Positions 15,319-22,440 of a stretch of DNA of 35,188 nt are shown here, in pieces. The notes beneath the pieces are model-generated. The model did no database searches, had not been told where the DNA came from, and saw only the letters and a program-made list of their open reading frames with translations. The stretch comes from Actinomycetes bacterium (lineage in GTDB: Bacteria; Actinomycetota; Acidimicrobiia; Spongiisociales; UBA5794). Location: contig JAMBLJ010000134.1 in NCBI GenBank assembly GCA_023336815.1, forward strand, positions 1-35,188. Reading direction: 5' to 3'. The stretch's first letter is position 1. Each line of letters begins with the position of its first letter. The translations under genes were made by a program, and so were the position numbers.

Positions 15319-15639
15319 ATGTCACAGATCAGAGACGAGCTCTACCAGCTCCACGCAAGTGTGTGCAAAGGTTTCGCCGACCCGAAAAGACTCATACTCA
15401 TCAACGCTTTGCGCGATGGGCAGCGATCGGTTACCGAGCTGTGCGAGCTGACTGGCATCACACAATCGAACGCATCACAACACCTTGCGATCCTCAAGAG
15501 TAAGGGCCTCGTCACCAGCCACAGAGATGGTCAACGCGTGATCTACGCCGTCACCTCACCGAAGATCAACGAGGCCCTCGACCTGCTGCTGTCGGTCATG
15601 GCCGACCAGCTCCAGCTCCCCGCCACCGTCAAGGTCTGA
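15319..15639 (+). CDS. ArsR/SmtB-family repressor, sHdrR-like
   Basis: The product is a 106-residue winged-helix protein beginning MSQIRDELYQLHASVCKGFADPKRL. Recognition helix and wing are standard: SVTELCELTGITQSNASQHLAILKSKGLVTSHRDGQRVIYAV. Cysteines lie at positions 16 and 42 (ELCELTG); the late C-terminal cysteine used with the first one by sulfane-sulfur sensors such as SqrR/BigR and sHdrR is absent, since the tail QLQLPATVKV has none. Sensing could instead use Cys16/Cys42. The gene diverges from the sulfur operon, and a fitting operator lies between them, so control of that operon and perhaps itself is likely. ATG 15319 has no clear ribosome site; an in-frame ATG at 15280 behind AGGAAAC would add 13 residues. 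Confidence 0.88.
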   Translation: MSQIRDELYQLHASVCKGFADPKRLILINALRDGQRSVTELCELTGITQSNASQHLAILKSKGLVTSHRDGQRVIYAVTSPKINEALDLLLSVMADQLQLPATVKV

Positions 15640-15664
15640 AAGCCGAGCTGCTTCCACTACATGT

Positions 15665-15684
15665 ACATGCATAGGTATGCATGT
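15665..15684. terminator. Hairpin between convergent genes
   Basis: ACATGCAT-AGGT-ATGCATGT is a perfect 8-bp inverted repeat with a 4-base loop in the 79-bp gap between the ends of arsR and the hypothetical gene at 15719. It has no T tract, so it is either a weak bidirectional terminator or merely a palindrome. Confidence 0.35.
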
Positions 15685-15718
15685 GTCCGACACACGCAGT
15701 TGTGACGGAGGGCATGTC

Positions 15719-16282
15719 TCAGGACTGATCGATCCAGTTGTCGGCTTGTTCGACGAGATGTATGGACACCTCGTGGACACGGTCGAGCACCTCACACAAC
15801 GAGTCCTGTCTGAACATGAGATCGACAAGGGACCGTTTCGCAGCTCCGACGACGCTCAAACGTCGGTCCTGGGCCGCGGCAAGTGCTCCCATCGATTCGA
15901 CGGAGCTGACCTCGATCGGCAGATCGATCCCGCCGATCCCCGCGACCTCAGCAGAGAGCACGATGAGATCCGGTGGGTTCTCGAGCGGAGGCAACGACCA
16001 GTTGAAATAGAACGTCACGATGTAGTCACCATCGGGATCCTCTGGGACGTCATCGGAAGCTGCGAGGGCATCTTCGAATTTCAGGAGGAGCCTGGGGTCG
16101 ACATCAACGGCGATATGCAGGTCGAGGGGACCAGCGCATGCCTCTGCCGGATGAACATCGATCTCCCACGACTGGCGGAGCGTGTACGTCTCGATGAAGT
16201 GGCGTTCGTCGTGGACGTGGAATCCGTGCTCGAGTGCGTGGTCCTTGAGATAGGTGATCGTCGAAGCTATATCAACGGGCAT
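15719..16282 (-). CDS. Hypothetical protein of 187 residues
   Basis: I do not recognise the family. The protein is acidic and soluble, with no signal peptide or membrane segment. Visible parts are an alternating hydrophobic core (LDLHIAVDVDPRLLLKFEDAL, DYIVTFYFNWSLPPLEN) suggestive of a beta-rich fold, and a helical C-terminus (LCEVLDRVHEVSIHLVEQADNWIDQS). It is coupled to the LiaF-like gene upstream by a TGATG overlap, so the two probably act together, maybe in envelope-related sensing. A long plus-strand ORF over the same stretch (15677-16921) is a shadow: the minus-strand reading has the coupled starts and plausible residue composition. Confidence 0.68.
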   Translation of the reverse strand: MPVDIASTITYLKDHALEHGFHVHDERHFIETYTLRQSWEIDVHPAEACAGPLDLHIAVDVDPRLLLKFEDALAASDDVPEDPDGDYIVTFYFNWSLPPLENPPDLIVLSAEVAGIGGIDLPIEVSSVESMGALAAAQDRRLSVVGAAKRSLVDLMFRQDSLCEVLDRVHEVSIHLVEQADNWIDQS

Positions 16283-16734
16283 CAGGCCTCCTCCGATGCA
16301 TGGATTTCGATCCCTGCCATGACTGACTTCGCCCGCACCAGGAGGATCGGTGCGTCATCGGTCCCGAGGTCGGGGTCCGTGAGGTTGTTAACACCACCAA
16401 GGATGCTCTTCGAGAGAATCTCGACTCGCCAGTTCATGGGCACGATCACATCGATACCACCCATCACCGCGGTCAGGTCGAGGGTCGCTCCTTGCTCGAG
16501 CTCCGCATCGATGAGATCGAGCTCCACCCCACCCATGAGAGCGAGGATTCGGCCCTCTCTCAACCTGATCGATCGTGACTGGAAGTCCTTTTCTGCACCT
16601 GCGGCAACGATCGAGAACTCGTCATCATCCTCTGTGCCGTGTGCGCGGACAAGCTTGCGTGTCGCCACAACTGCCATCATCGCCACACAAGTGAGTGCTA
16701 CCCAGCCCACGATGATCCGCTTGATGATCCGCAT
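16282..16734 (-). CDS. LiaF-like (cell wall-active antibiotic response) membrane-anchored protein
   Basis: A 150-residue protein with an N-terminal hydrophobic helix (IIVGWVALTCVAMMAVVAT) and a right-handed beta-helix-like C-terminus. The latter is typical of the LiaF C-terminal/DUF1707-associated proteins: MGGVELDLIDAELEQGATLDLTAVMGGIDVIVPMNWRVE. The repeated MGGxxxD units and the final VMAGIEIH are characteristic. Family members take part in envelope-stress signalling or simply in toast-rack-like surface structures. It overlaps the downstream hypothetical gene. No LiaRS two-component genes are in the window. Confidence 0.75.
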   Translation of the reverse strand: MRIIKRIIVGWVALTCVAMMAVVATRKLVRAHGTEDDDEFSIVAAGAEKDFQSRSIRLREGRILALMGGVELDLIDAELEQGATLDLTAVMGGIDVIVPMNWRVEILSKSILGGVNNLTDPDLGTDDAPILLVRAKSVMAGIEIHASEEA

Positions 16735-16809
16735 GGTGTCACACTACAAGCGTGCAGCAGCCAATCCGGCCGGTCTCCGATACAGATCGTTGCGACGAAG
16801 AGCAGCGAT

Positions 16810-17700
16810 CTACGCGATGGCTGTCGGGCTTTTCACGTCGGACAGACCGAGTCGTTCGACGGAGGCAACGGCTACGACAACAACAACGACACCAACCCAT
16901 TGGATCGCTGCGAGTTCCTGACCGAGCAACACTGCAGCGGTAACAGCCGCAATGGCGGGTTCGGCGGTCGCAACGACACCAACGATGCCTGATGCGACCA
17001 TACGAAGGGCTTGGAACTCGATGATGAATGGAAGGGCTGTCCCGAATACGCCAATGATCAGTAGATCTCTCCATGCTGCGGCGGGGACGTCCGAAGGAAA
17101 CGTCCACGGCGGTAGCACGACGATCCAGATCATCGAAGCGAAGATGAACCCCCACGTCGCTATCTGGAGCGGCTTGTGTGACGATGCGAGGTGCTCCCCG
17201 TACAGAAGGTAGGTCGCAAACGTGACGGCCGACACGAGGCCCGCGGCAACTCCGAGCATGTCTGACGAGTCGAGTGTCCATGCTTGCGTTACAAGCGCAA
17301 CACCGGTCACGGCACCAACTGCAGCAACCCACACAACAGTTCGCACGACGTATCCCCGAACGAGGCTCATCCACACGAGAACCATGATCGGCGCCAGGAA
17401 CTGGATCGTGGCGCCCGGCCCAACGCCGAGGAGCTCGAGCGCCCAGTAGAACGTCACGTTGACCACGGCAAGGTTCATACCGAGCAGTACGAACTTCCAG
17501 AGCTGGGGAGGTGGCGCCAACACACCCTTGTACGCGGCGTAGGGAACAAGAAGGACCACGGTGACGATCGCACGAACCTGGGACACGTAGGCCGGGGGGA
17601 CTATGTCGAATACACCACCAGCGATCGCCCCGGTCACACCCCACAACGCTGCGGTGATGAGCGCGAGGAGAGCACCCTTGGTAGCCCGAGAAACTTCCAT
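16810..17700 (-). CDS. EamA/DMT-family transporter
   Basis: A 296-residue integral membrane protein with ten predicted helices arranged as two EamA repeats. Repeat one begins ALLALITAALWGVTGAIAG and repeat two VAAGLVSAVTFATYLLYGEHL; the closing helix region PAIAAVTAAVLLGQELAAIQWVG is characteristic of the drug/metabolite transporter superfamily. The substrate cannot be read. The gene is divergent from the ECF sigma gene, sharing a 136-bp upstream region. The 412-residue ORF of another frame (16739-17977) is a shadow. Confidence 0.88.
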   Translation of the reverse strand: MEVSRATKGALLALITAALWGVTGAIAGGVFDIVPPAYVSQVRAIVTVVLLVPYAAYKGVLAPPPQLWKFVLLGMNLAVVNVTFYWALELLGVGPGATIQFLAPIMVLVWMSLVRGYVVRTVVWVAAVGAVTGVALVTQAWTLDSSDMLGVAAGLVSAVTFATYLLYGEHLASSHKPLQIATWGFIFASMIWIVVLPPWTFPSDVPAAAWRDLLIIGVFGTALPFIIEFQALRMVASGIVGVVATAEPAIAAVTAAVLLGQELAAIQWVGVVVVVVAVASVERLGLSDVKSPTAIA

Positions 17701-17836
17701 CGTGGGATGCTACGGTCGCCTGGCACGTCTGGACGTCAGGCCCGAACGTCCCAGCAGGGCTTTCCAACACGCAGAGAATTTTCGTTATCAGGGATGTTCC
17801 TGCAACCGCAGCGCCACCCGATGGGTTCTCTAGGGT

Positions 17837-18382
17837 ATGGATGCGATGACCCTGCCCGAACAGAACGAGATCACACGTCTCTTGATGCACAATCTCGACG
17901 ATGGCTTCACCACGATGGTCGACCGATACCAGCCTGCCATCTACTCGGGTGCGGTCCGCCTCACACGCCATCATCATGATGCCCAGGATGTTGCCCAGGA
18001 CACCTTCGTCAGGGCGTACACAGCTCTCGAGGGGTTTAGCGACGAACGGATCGCCGCACTCGCGTTGCGACCATGGCTGTGGACCATCGCACTCAACCTG
18101 TGCCGCAACAGAGCAACACGCACGAAACAGACATCGCCTCTGTCCTCAGACGATGCCGTCCGGCACAACGACGAGGAACCGCTCGACTTCGATGCATGGA
18201 ACCAAAGATTCGACCGACTGTCGATCGATCAGCGAAGCGCCGTGGTTCTACGACACGTTGTTGGACTCTCCATAGCGGAGATCTCTTCGATCACGAACAG
18301 ACCAGACGGAACGGTAAAAACAGATATCTCGAGAGGCCTCGAAAGGCTGAAAGTCGCACTCACGGTGGAGGCACACACATGA
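17837..18382 (+). CDS. ECF-type sigma factor
   Basis: A 181-residue extracytoplasmic-function sigma factor. Region 2 is seen in MVDRYQPAIYSGAVRLTRHHHDAQDVAQDTFVRAY, and region 4 in DRLSIDQRSAVVLRHVVGLSIAEISSITNRPDGTVKTDISRGLERLK. The start may be the ATG at 17837 or the one at 17846. The last codons overlap the following ogt-like gene as ATGA, so the two are coupled. No anti-sigma gene is adjacent, which is unusual for an ECF factor and leaves its control open. The 136-bp upstream space shared with the EamA gene contains three ACGTC words but no convincing promoter. Confidence 0.9.
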   Translation: MDAMTLPEQNEITRLLMHNLDDGFTTMVDRYQPAIYSGAVRLTRHHHDAQDVAQDTFVRAYTALEGFSDERIAALALRPWLWTIALNLCRNRATRTKQTSPLSSDDAVRHNDEEPLDFDAWNQRFDRLSIDQRSAVVLRHVVGLSIAEISSITNRPDGTVKTDISRGLERLKVALTVEAHT

Positions 18383-18960
18383 ACGACATCCCAACCGCAC
18401 TCAGGGACCTCGCTACACCCGCACCACGTGATCTCGGTCCATCTACGCTGTTCAGGGCGGGTGCTGTCGACCAAGTGGCATCGGTCGACAGTCCCTTCGG
18501 TCCGGTCTGGGTCGCATGGAGCTCTCGCGGTGTCACAGCTCTCACCCCCCGTTTCGTATGCGGCTCGCTCGATGATTTCGCAACAGAACACCGCAGACGC
18601 ACGCTCGAGGAAGGACATCTGCCGAATGACCTCGAGCGGCGCATCACCGACGCTCTCGAACGCGGCGACACGGTCGATGTCCCCGTCGACATGCGCGGAC
18701 TCGGTGAGTTCCAGGTATCGGTTCTCGAAGCGTGTGCAACGATCCGACCCGGAACGGTTCGCTCCTACGGATGGATCGCGGGCGAACTGTCCAACCCCGG
18801 AGCGGTGCGTGCGGTCGGCACCGCCCTTGGAAAGAACCCCATCCCCCTGATAGTTCCCTGCCACAGGGTTGTCCGATCAGACGGCGCCGTTGGCAACTAC
18901 GCCTTCGGTGCAGCAATGAAACACGAGCTCCTGGTCCGCGAAGGAGCGATACTTGCCTGA
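18379..18960 (+). CDS. ogt: Methylated-DNA-[protein]-cysteine S-methyltransferase (Ogt/MGMT type)
   Basis: Reading begins at ATG 18379, inside the ECF stop; the longer track ORF is in the same frame but runs through the sigma gene. The 193-residue protein has the DNA-binding helix region QVSVLEACATIRPGTVRSYGWIA, then NPGAVRAVGTALGKNPIPLIVPCHRVV with the acceptor cysteine in PCHR. It transfers O6-alkyl groups from guanine to itself. Before the domain is a ~35-residue segment (PTALRDLATPAPRDLGPSTLFRAG) not needed for the repair fold, which may contact the sigma factor. The coupling to an ECF gene suggests that alkylation and transcription are linked. Confidence 0.9.
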   Translation: MNDIPTALRDLATPAPRDLGPSTLFRAGAVDQVASVDSPFGPVWVAWSSRGVTALTPRFVCGSLDDFATEHRRRTLEEGHLPNDLERRITDALERGDTVDVPVDMRGLGEFQVSVLEACATIRPGTVRSYGWIAGELSNPGAVRAVGTALGKNPIPLIVPCHRVVRSDGAVGNYAFGAAMKHELLVREGAILA

Positions 18961-19063
18961 GGAAGAGCACAGACAGCAGACAGCAGACAGCAGAAACTGA
19001 ACTGTCCGTCTGTTGTCTGACAGCAAAGCGATCTGGTGTCTGCCGTCCGTTCGCTACTCTTCC
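18961..19063. repeat. CAGAC/GTCTG intergenic repeat, copy 1
   Basis: The gap between ogt and the aminotransferase is filled by an inverted structure. The left arm is CAGACAGCAGACAGCAGACAG; the right arm has GTCCGTCTGTTGTCTGACAG and later GTGTCTGCCGTCCG. It is framed by GGAAGAG and CTCTTCC (7-bp inverted ends). Read on the minus strand it contains CCAGATCGCTTTGCTGTCAGA, the core also found in copies 2 and 3, so this copy is inverted relative to them. Confidence 0.7.
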
Positions 19064-19066
19064 CAC

Positions 19067-20743
19067 ATGGACATCATCGAGACAGTACGCGAATCAGTCA
19101 TCGGATCGGAACACGTGGTCCCAGGCCCCTTCGGGCCCCGCCGATGTACGTACGCCGACTACACGGCGTCAGGACGATCCCTCACGTTCATCGAGGACTA
19201 CATTCGCGACATGGTGATGCCGTTGTACGCAAACACACACACCGAGTCATCCGGCACCGGTCTTCAGACAAGCAAGTTTCGGGAGGACGCACGGACGATT
19301 ATCCGAACGTGTGTGAACGCAACCGAAGAGCATGCGGTTCTGTTCGTCGGTTCCGGCTGTACGGGGGCGATCGACCGCATGATCCGCGTGCTCGGTCTCT
19401 CTATCCCCAAGGCCCTCGATGACAAGTACCACCTCACGAGCATCATCCCGGAGGCGGAGAGACCGGTGGTGTTTATCGGACCGTTCGAGCACCACTCGAA
19501 TGAACTCCCATGGCGAGAGTCGATCGCAGATGTCATCAAGATCGGCGAGGACCGCGACGGTCACATCGATCAAGCCCAGCTTGCTCAGGAACTTGCAAAA
19601 TACGCTGAACGGCCGCTACTCATCGGTTCCTTTTCAGCCGCATCGAACGTCACCGGAATCCTGTCGGATACTCGAGGAATCGCATCGCTGCTCCACAAGC
19701 ATGGTGCGCTCTCGTTCTGGGACTTCGCCGCCGCTGCACCGTATGTGAACATCGATATGTCTCCCGAGGAGCAGCCAGACGCTTACAAGGATGCGATATT
19801 CCTCTCAACGCACAAACTAATCGGTGGGCCAGGTACACCAGGATTGCTCATCGCCCGCAAGGAACTCTTTACGAACGAGGTGCCGGGAGTTCCTGGCGGC
19901 GGAACAGTTGCGTTCGTGCGACCGGATTCGCATGAGTATCTCGCCGATATCGAACATCGGGAAGAGGGAGGAACACCAGCGATCATCGAGTCCATCCGGG
20001 CGGGGTTGGTTTTCCAACTCAAAGATGCGGTCGGAACTGACCGCATACGGACCCTCGAAGAAGGCTTTATCGACAGAGCTATCACTTCATGGCAACAGAA
20101 TCCCGATATCGAGATCCTTGGGAATCCCGATGCTGATCGACTCAGCATCGTCTCATTCGTCGTCAAACACGAGGGCGAGTACCTTCATCACAACTACGTT
20201 GTATCGCTCTTGAACGATCTCTTCGGAATCCAATCGAGGGGTGGCTGTTCGTGTGCAGGTCCCTACGGTCATGCATTGCTCGGCATCGATGACGAGCACT
20301 CCGAGGAGATTGCGGACGAGGTCATCCTCGGCTGTGAAGGCATCAAGCCTGGATGGATCAGGGTAAACCTGAACTACTTCATCTCGGATGCGGTGTTCAA
20401 TTTCATCGTCGAGTCGGTACACCTCGTAGCAACACATGGATGGAAGCTGTTGCCGTGGTATCGATTCAATGTCGATACCGCTGGCTGGCAGCACGTCGAT
20501 GGCAGAGGCGCGACGCCGTTCTCGCTGTTCGACATCGACTACGACAATGGTTCGCTCACCTACGACGCCACGCCCGAGCGAGCGTCCGAACGAGACCTCT
20601 CGCGATACCTCGATGAGGCACAGAAGTTGTTCGCAACGATCGATCCGGCTACCGGCCCGATCGCAGGCCCCATCGATTCGACAGCGTCATTCGAAGACCT
20701 CCGCTGGTTCCTGCTCCCTGACGAGATCCGATCAGGTGACTGA
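19067..20743 (+). CDS. PLP-dependent class V aminotransferase, cysteine-desulfurase-like, with C-terminal extension
   Basis: Starting at ATG 19067 (MDIIETVRESVIGSEH) the product has 558 residues, about 150 more than SufS/CsdA. The PLP lysine is in STHKLIGGPGTPG (about residue 250), preceded by FWDFAAAAPYVNIDM with the cofactor aspartate. A candidate mobile-loop cysteine lies in SRGGCSCAGPYGH. The N-terminal part has YADYTASGRSL and NTHTESSGTG as in SufS-like enzymes. The extra ~130 residues at the C-terminus (from THGWKLLPWYRFN) contain no known domain. It may release sulfur from cysteine or act on another substrate. It is coupled with the hydrolase gene by an 8-bp overlap, and repeat copy 1 lies just upstream. 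Confidence 0.82.
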   Translation: MDIIETVRESVIGSEHVVPGPFGPRRCTYADYTASGRSLTFIEDYIRDMVMPLYANTHTESSGTGLQTSKFREDARTIIRTCVNATEEHAVLFVGSGCTGAIDRMIRVLGLSIPKALDDKYHLTSIIPEAERPVVFIGPFEHHSNELPWRESIADVIKIGEDRDGHIDQAQLAQELAKYAERPLLIGSFSAASNVTGILSDTRGIASLLHKHGALSFWDFAAAAPYVNIDMSPEEQPDAYKDAIFLSTHKLIGGPGTPGLLIARKELFTNEVPGVPGGGTVAFVRPDSHEYLADIEHREEGGTPAIIESIRAGLVFQLKDAVGTDRIRTLEEGFIDRAITSWQQNPDIEILGNPDADRLSIVSFVVKHEGEYLHHNYVVSLLNDLFGIQSRGGCSCAGPYGHALLGIDDEHSEEIADEVILGCEGIKPGWIRVNLNYFISDAVFNFIVESVHLVATHGWKLLPWYRFNVDTAGWQHVDGRGATPFSLFDIDYDNGSLTYDATPERASERDLSRYLDEAQKLFATIDPATGPIAGPIDSTASFEDLRWFLLPDEIRSGD

Positions 20744-21641
20744 AGCCTCCCCAAACTGGTTCCGCGCGGCGATCGACTCCGAGCCAGCGCGCCGCGAGGT
20801 GATGGTTGAGGGAACGCCTATCAGATACCTGTCATGGGGCGATGAAGGAAAACCGGGTCTCGTCTTCGTTCATGGTGGTGCTGCACACGCACAGTGGTGG
20901 TCCTTCCTGGCACCGATGTTCACCGAGAACTGGCACCCGGTCGCCCTTCACCTTTCGGGTCATGGGGACTCCGGTGTCAGAGATGTCTACTCCCACGAGA
21001 TGTGGGCGAAGGAAGTCATGGCGGTATCACGAGACGCTGGCTTCCCCGGACCTCCCGTTGTCGTCGGCCACAGCCTTGGCGGCATGGTGACCATTCAGAC
21101 TGCTGCCACCTACGGGGATGATCTCGCTGGAGCTGTCATAGTGGATGCACCGGTACGCCGACCCAGCCCCGAGACCGAAGAGGGTCGATCGGGGAGAGCG
21201 TTCAAGGCACCAGGCACGTATGCGACCGTCGATGAGGCGGTCGGCCACTTTCGACTCATTCCCCCACAGCCCTGTGACAACGACTACATCGTCGACTACA
21301 TCGCCCGGACTTCGATCAAAGAAACAGAAGATGGCTGGACCTGGAAGTTCGACCCTGCCCTGTTCAACGGCACGCTGGTGGCGCTGCGAGATCAACTCGC
21401 ATCGGTTCGGTGCAGGGTTGCTCTGTTCACAGGGGAGAATTCCGTCGTGGTCCCGCCCGACACCGCTGCCTACATGTACGACCTCATGGGACGGGTCGCC
21501 CCTGTCATCGCAATACCCGAAGCTCATCATCACCTCATGTTGGATCAACCGCTCGCGTTTGTGGCAGCGCTCAGAACACTGCTTGCAGATTGGAACCATT
21601 CGGTCGGATTCAACCGAGACTGGACACGAGGCGTAGACTGA
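20736..21641 (+). CDS. Alpha/beta-hydrolase
   Basis: The protein starts at GTG 20736, overlapping the aminotransferase stop, and has 301 residues; the track ORF includes upstream shadow. It shows the oxyanion strand LVFVHGGAAHAQWW, the nucleophile elbow VVGHSLGGMVTIQ and a C-terminal AHHHLMLDQPLAF that supplies the histidine. An acid residue is plausible at FTGENSVVVPPDT. There is no signal peptide. Substrate unknown; the family includes esterases, epoxide hydrolases and C-C hydrolases. Coupling to the PLP enzyme suggests a two-step conversion. Confidence 0.87.
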   Translation: MTEASPNWFRAAIDSEPARREVMVEGTPIRYLSWGDEGKPGLVFVHGGAAHAQWWSFLAPMFTENWHPVALHLSGHGDSGVRDVYSHEMWAKEVMAVSRDAGFPGPPVVVGHSLGGMVTIQTAATYGDDLAGAVIVDAPVRRPSPETEEGRSGRAFKAPGTYATVDEAVGHFRLIPPQPCDNDYIVDYIARTSIKETEDGWTWKFDPALFNGTLVALRDQLASVRCRVALFTGENSVVVPPDTAAYMYDLMGRVAPVIAIPEAHHHLMLDQPLAFVAALRTLLADWNHSVGFNRDWTRGVD

Positions 21642-21649
21642 CAATCGGT

Positions 21650-22342
21650 ATGGGACGGCAATCACTCACTCTCGATCAGGCATATCAAGCTGCATATCTG
21701 TGGCTTGACCACGCAGGTGATCCACCCGTACAGATTTCGGAGCCGGCACACGGCTCTGTCGAACTCGTGACAGAAAAGTCATTCGTCCGCGTGCGATCGA
21801 GCGATGGACCTGTTGAGCAGTCTTCGGTACTCGCACTCCTACGCGCCGCCGAAGCTGGTAAGAAGCTCATCATCTTCTCGCCCTCAGGATTCTCCCCTGG
21901 TGCGATCTCCATTGCGGAAACGCAGGGCATCGCTCTGTTCGCCCTCGAGCAGAACGGCCGTGCCGTCTCGCAGACAACACACGCCAGGGTGATGAGTCCC
22001 GATACGGAACCGTTACCACCCTTCGGACCGATGGAACCCGAAGAGCCAAAGGACACCTTCTGGAATCCACAACCGTCAGAGGAGCCACAGCGCCGCACCG
22101 GTGAGGCCGATGAGGACGGGATCGATGCCGGTACCTTCGACTGGGCGGACTGTCCATCATGTGGCACCACACATCACCGTCATGCCAAGTTCTGTAGAGA
22201 ATGCGGAACGAACCTCCAGACTGGCGCCGCTGGAGTGAGCAGCTCCGATTCGGTTCATGTCACACCTGTACCACGTGACGGTGTGACACCAAAGCTGCGA
22301 TGTAGGACATGCGGCAGCCACGACATCGAGTTGCTGGAATAG
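21650..22342 (+). CDS. Mrr-like nuclease-fold protein with zinc ribbon
   Basis: Starting at ATG 21650 (MGRQSLTLDQAYQ) the protein has 230 residues. Residues ~45-115 resemble the restriction endonuclease-like Mrr fold: KLIIFSPSGFSPGAISIAETQGIALFALEQNG, where Mrr proteins have a TxxGFSxxAxxxA pattern. The central part is acidic and low-complexity; then comes a zinc ribbon DCPSCGTTHHRHAKFCRECG and a last CRTCGSHDIELL pair. The catalytic D/ExK residues of Mrr are not obvious, so it may bind DNA without cutting. It is 8 bp from the hydrolase gene and ends at repeat copy 2. Confidence 0.7.
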   Translation: MGRQSLTLDQAYQAAYLWLDHAGDPPVQISEPAHGSVELVTEKSFVRVRSSDGPVEQSSVLALLRAAEAGKKLIIFSPSGFSPGAISIAETQGIALFALEQNGRAVSQTTHARVMSPDTEPLPPFGPMEPEEPKDTFWNPQPSEEPQRRTGEADEDGIDAGTFDWADCPSCGTTHHRHAKFCRECGTNLQTGAAGVSSSDSVHVTPVPRDGVTPKLRCRTCGSHDIELLE

Positions 22343-22345
22343 CAG

Positions 22346-22440
22346 GAGCAGATACCAGACAACGGATCGCTGCGCTGCCTCAGAGCAGGATTGCCAGTCT
22401 GTCGTCTGCACTCTGCCGTCTGATATCTGGCCTCAGCCTG
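22346..22440. repeat. CAGAC/GTCTG intergenic repeat, copy 2
   Basis: Between the convergent Mrr-like and qcrB genes lies GCAGATACCAGACAACGGATCGCTGCGCTG, then GTCTGTCGTCTGCACTCTGCCGTCTGATATCTGG. It matches copies 1 and 3 in the GATCGCTxCGCTG core and in the repeated GTCTG right arm; the arms can pair. It reaches the last codons of qcrB and may act as a two-way terminator. Confidence 0.66.

Noticed and set aside
15677-17977. Long ORFs 15677-16921 (+) and 16739-17977 (-)
   Set aside because: Both cross several coupled genes with recognisable products (LiaF-like, EamA) in other frames and show shadow-type composition.
18961-19063. CRISPR array
   Set aside because: Repeated CAGACAG units are only 8 bases long, without spacers or cas genes; it is an intergenic hairpin repeat.
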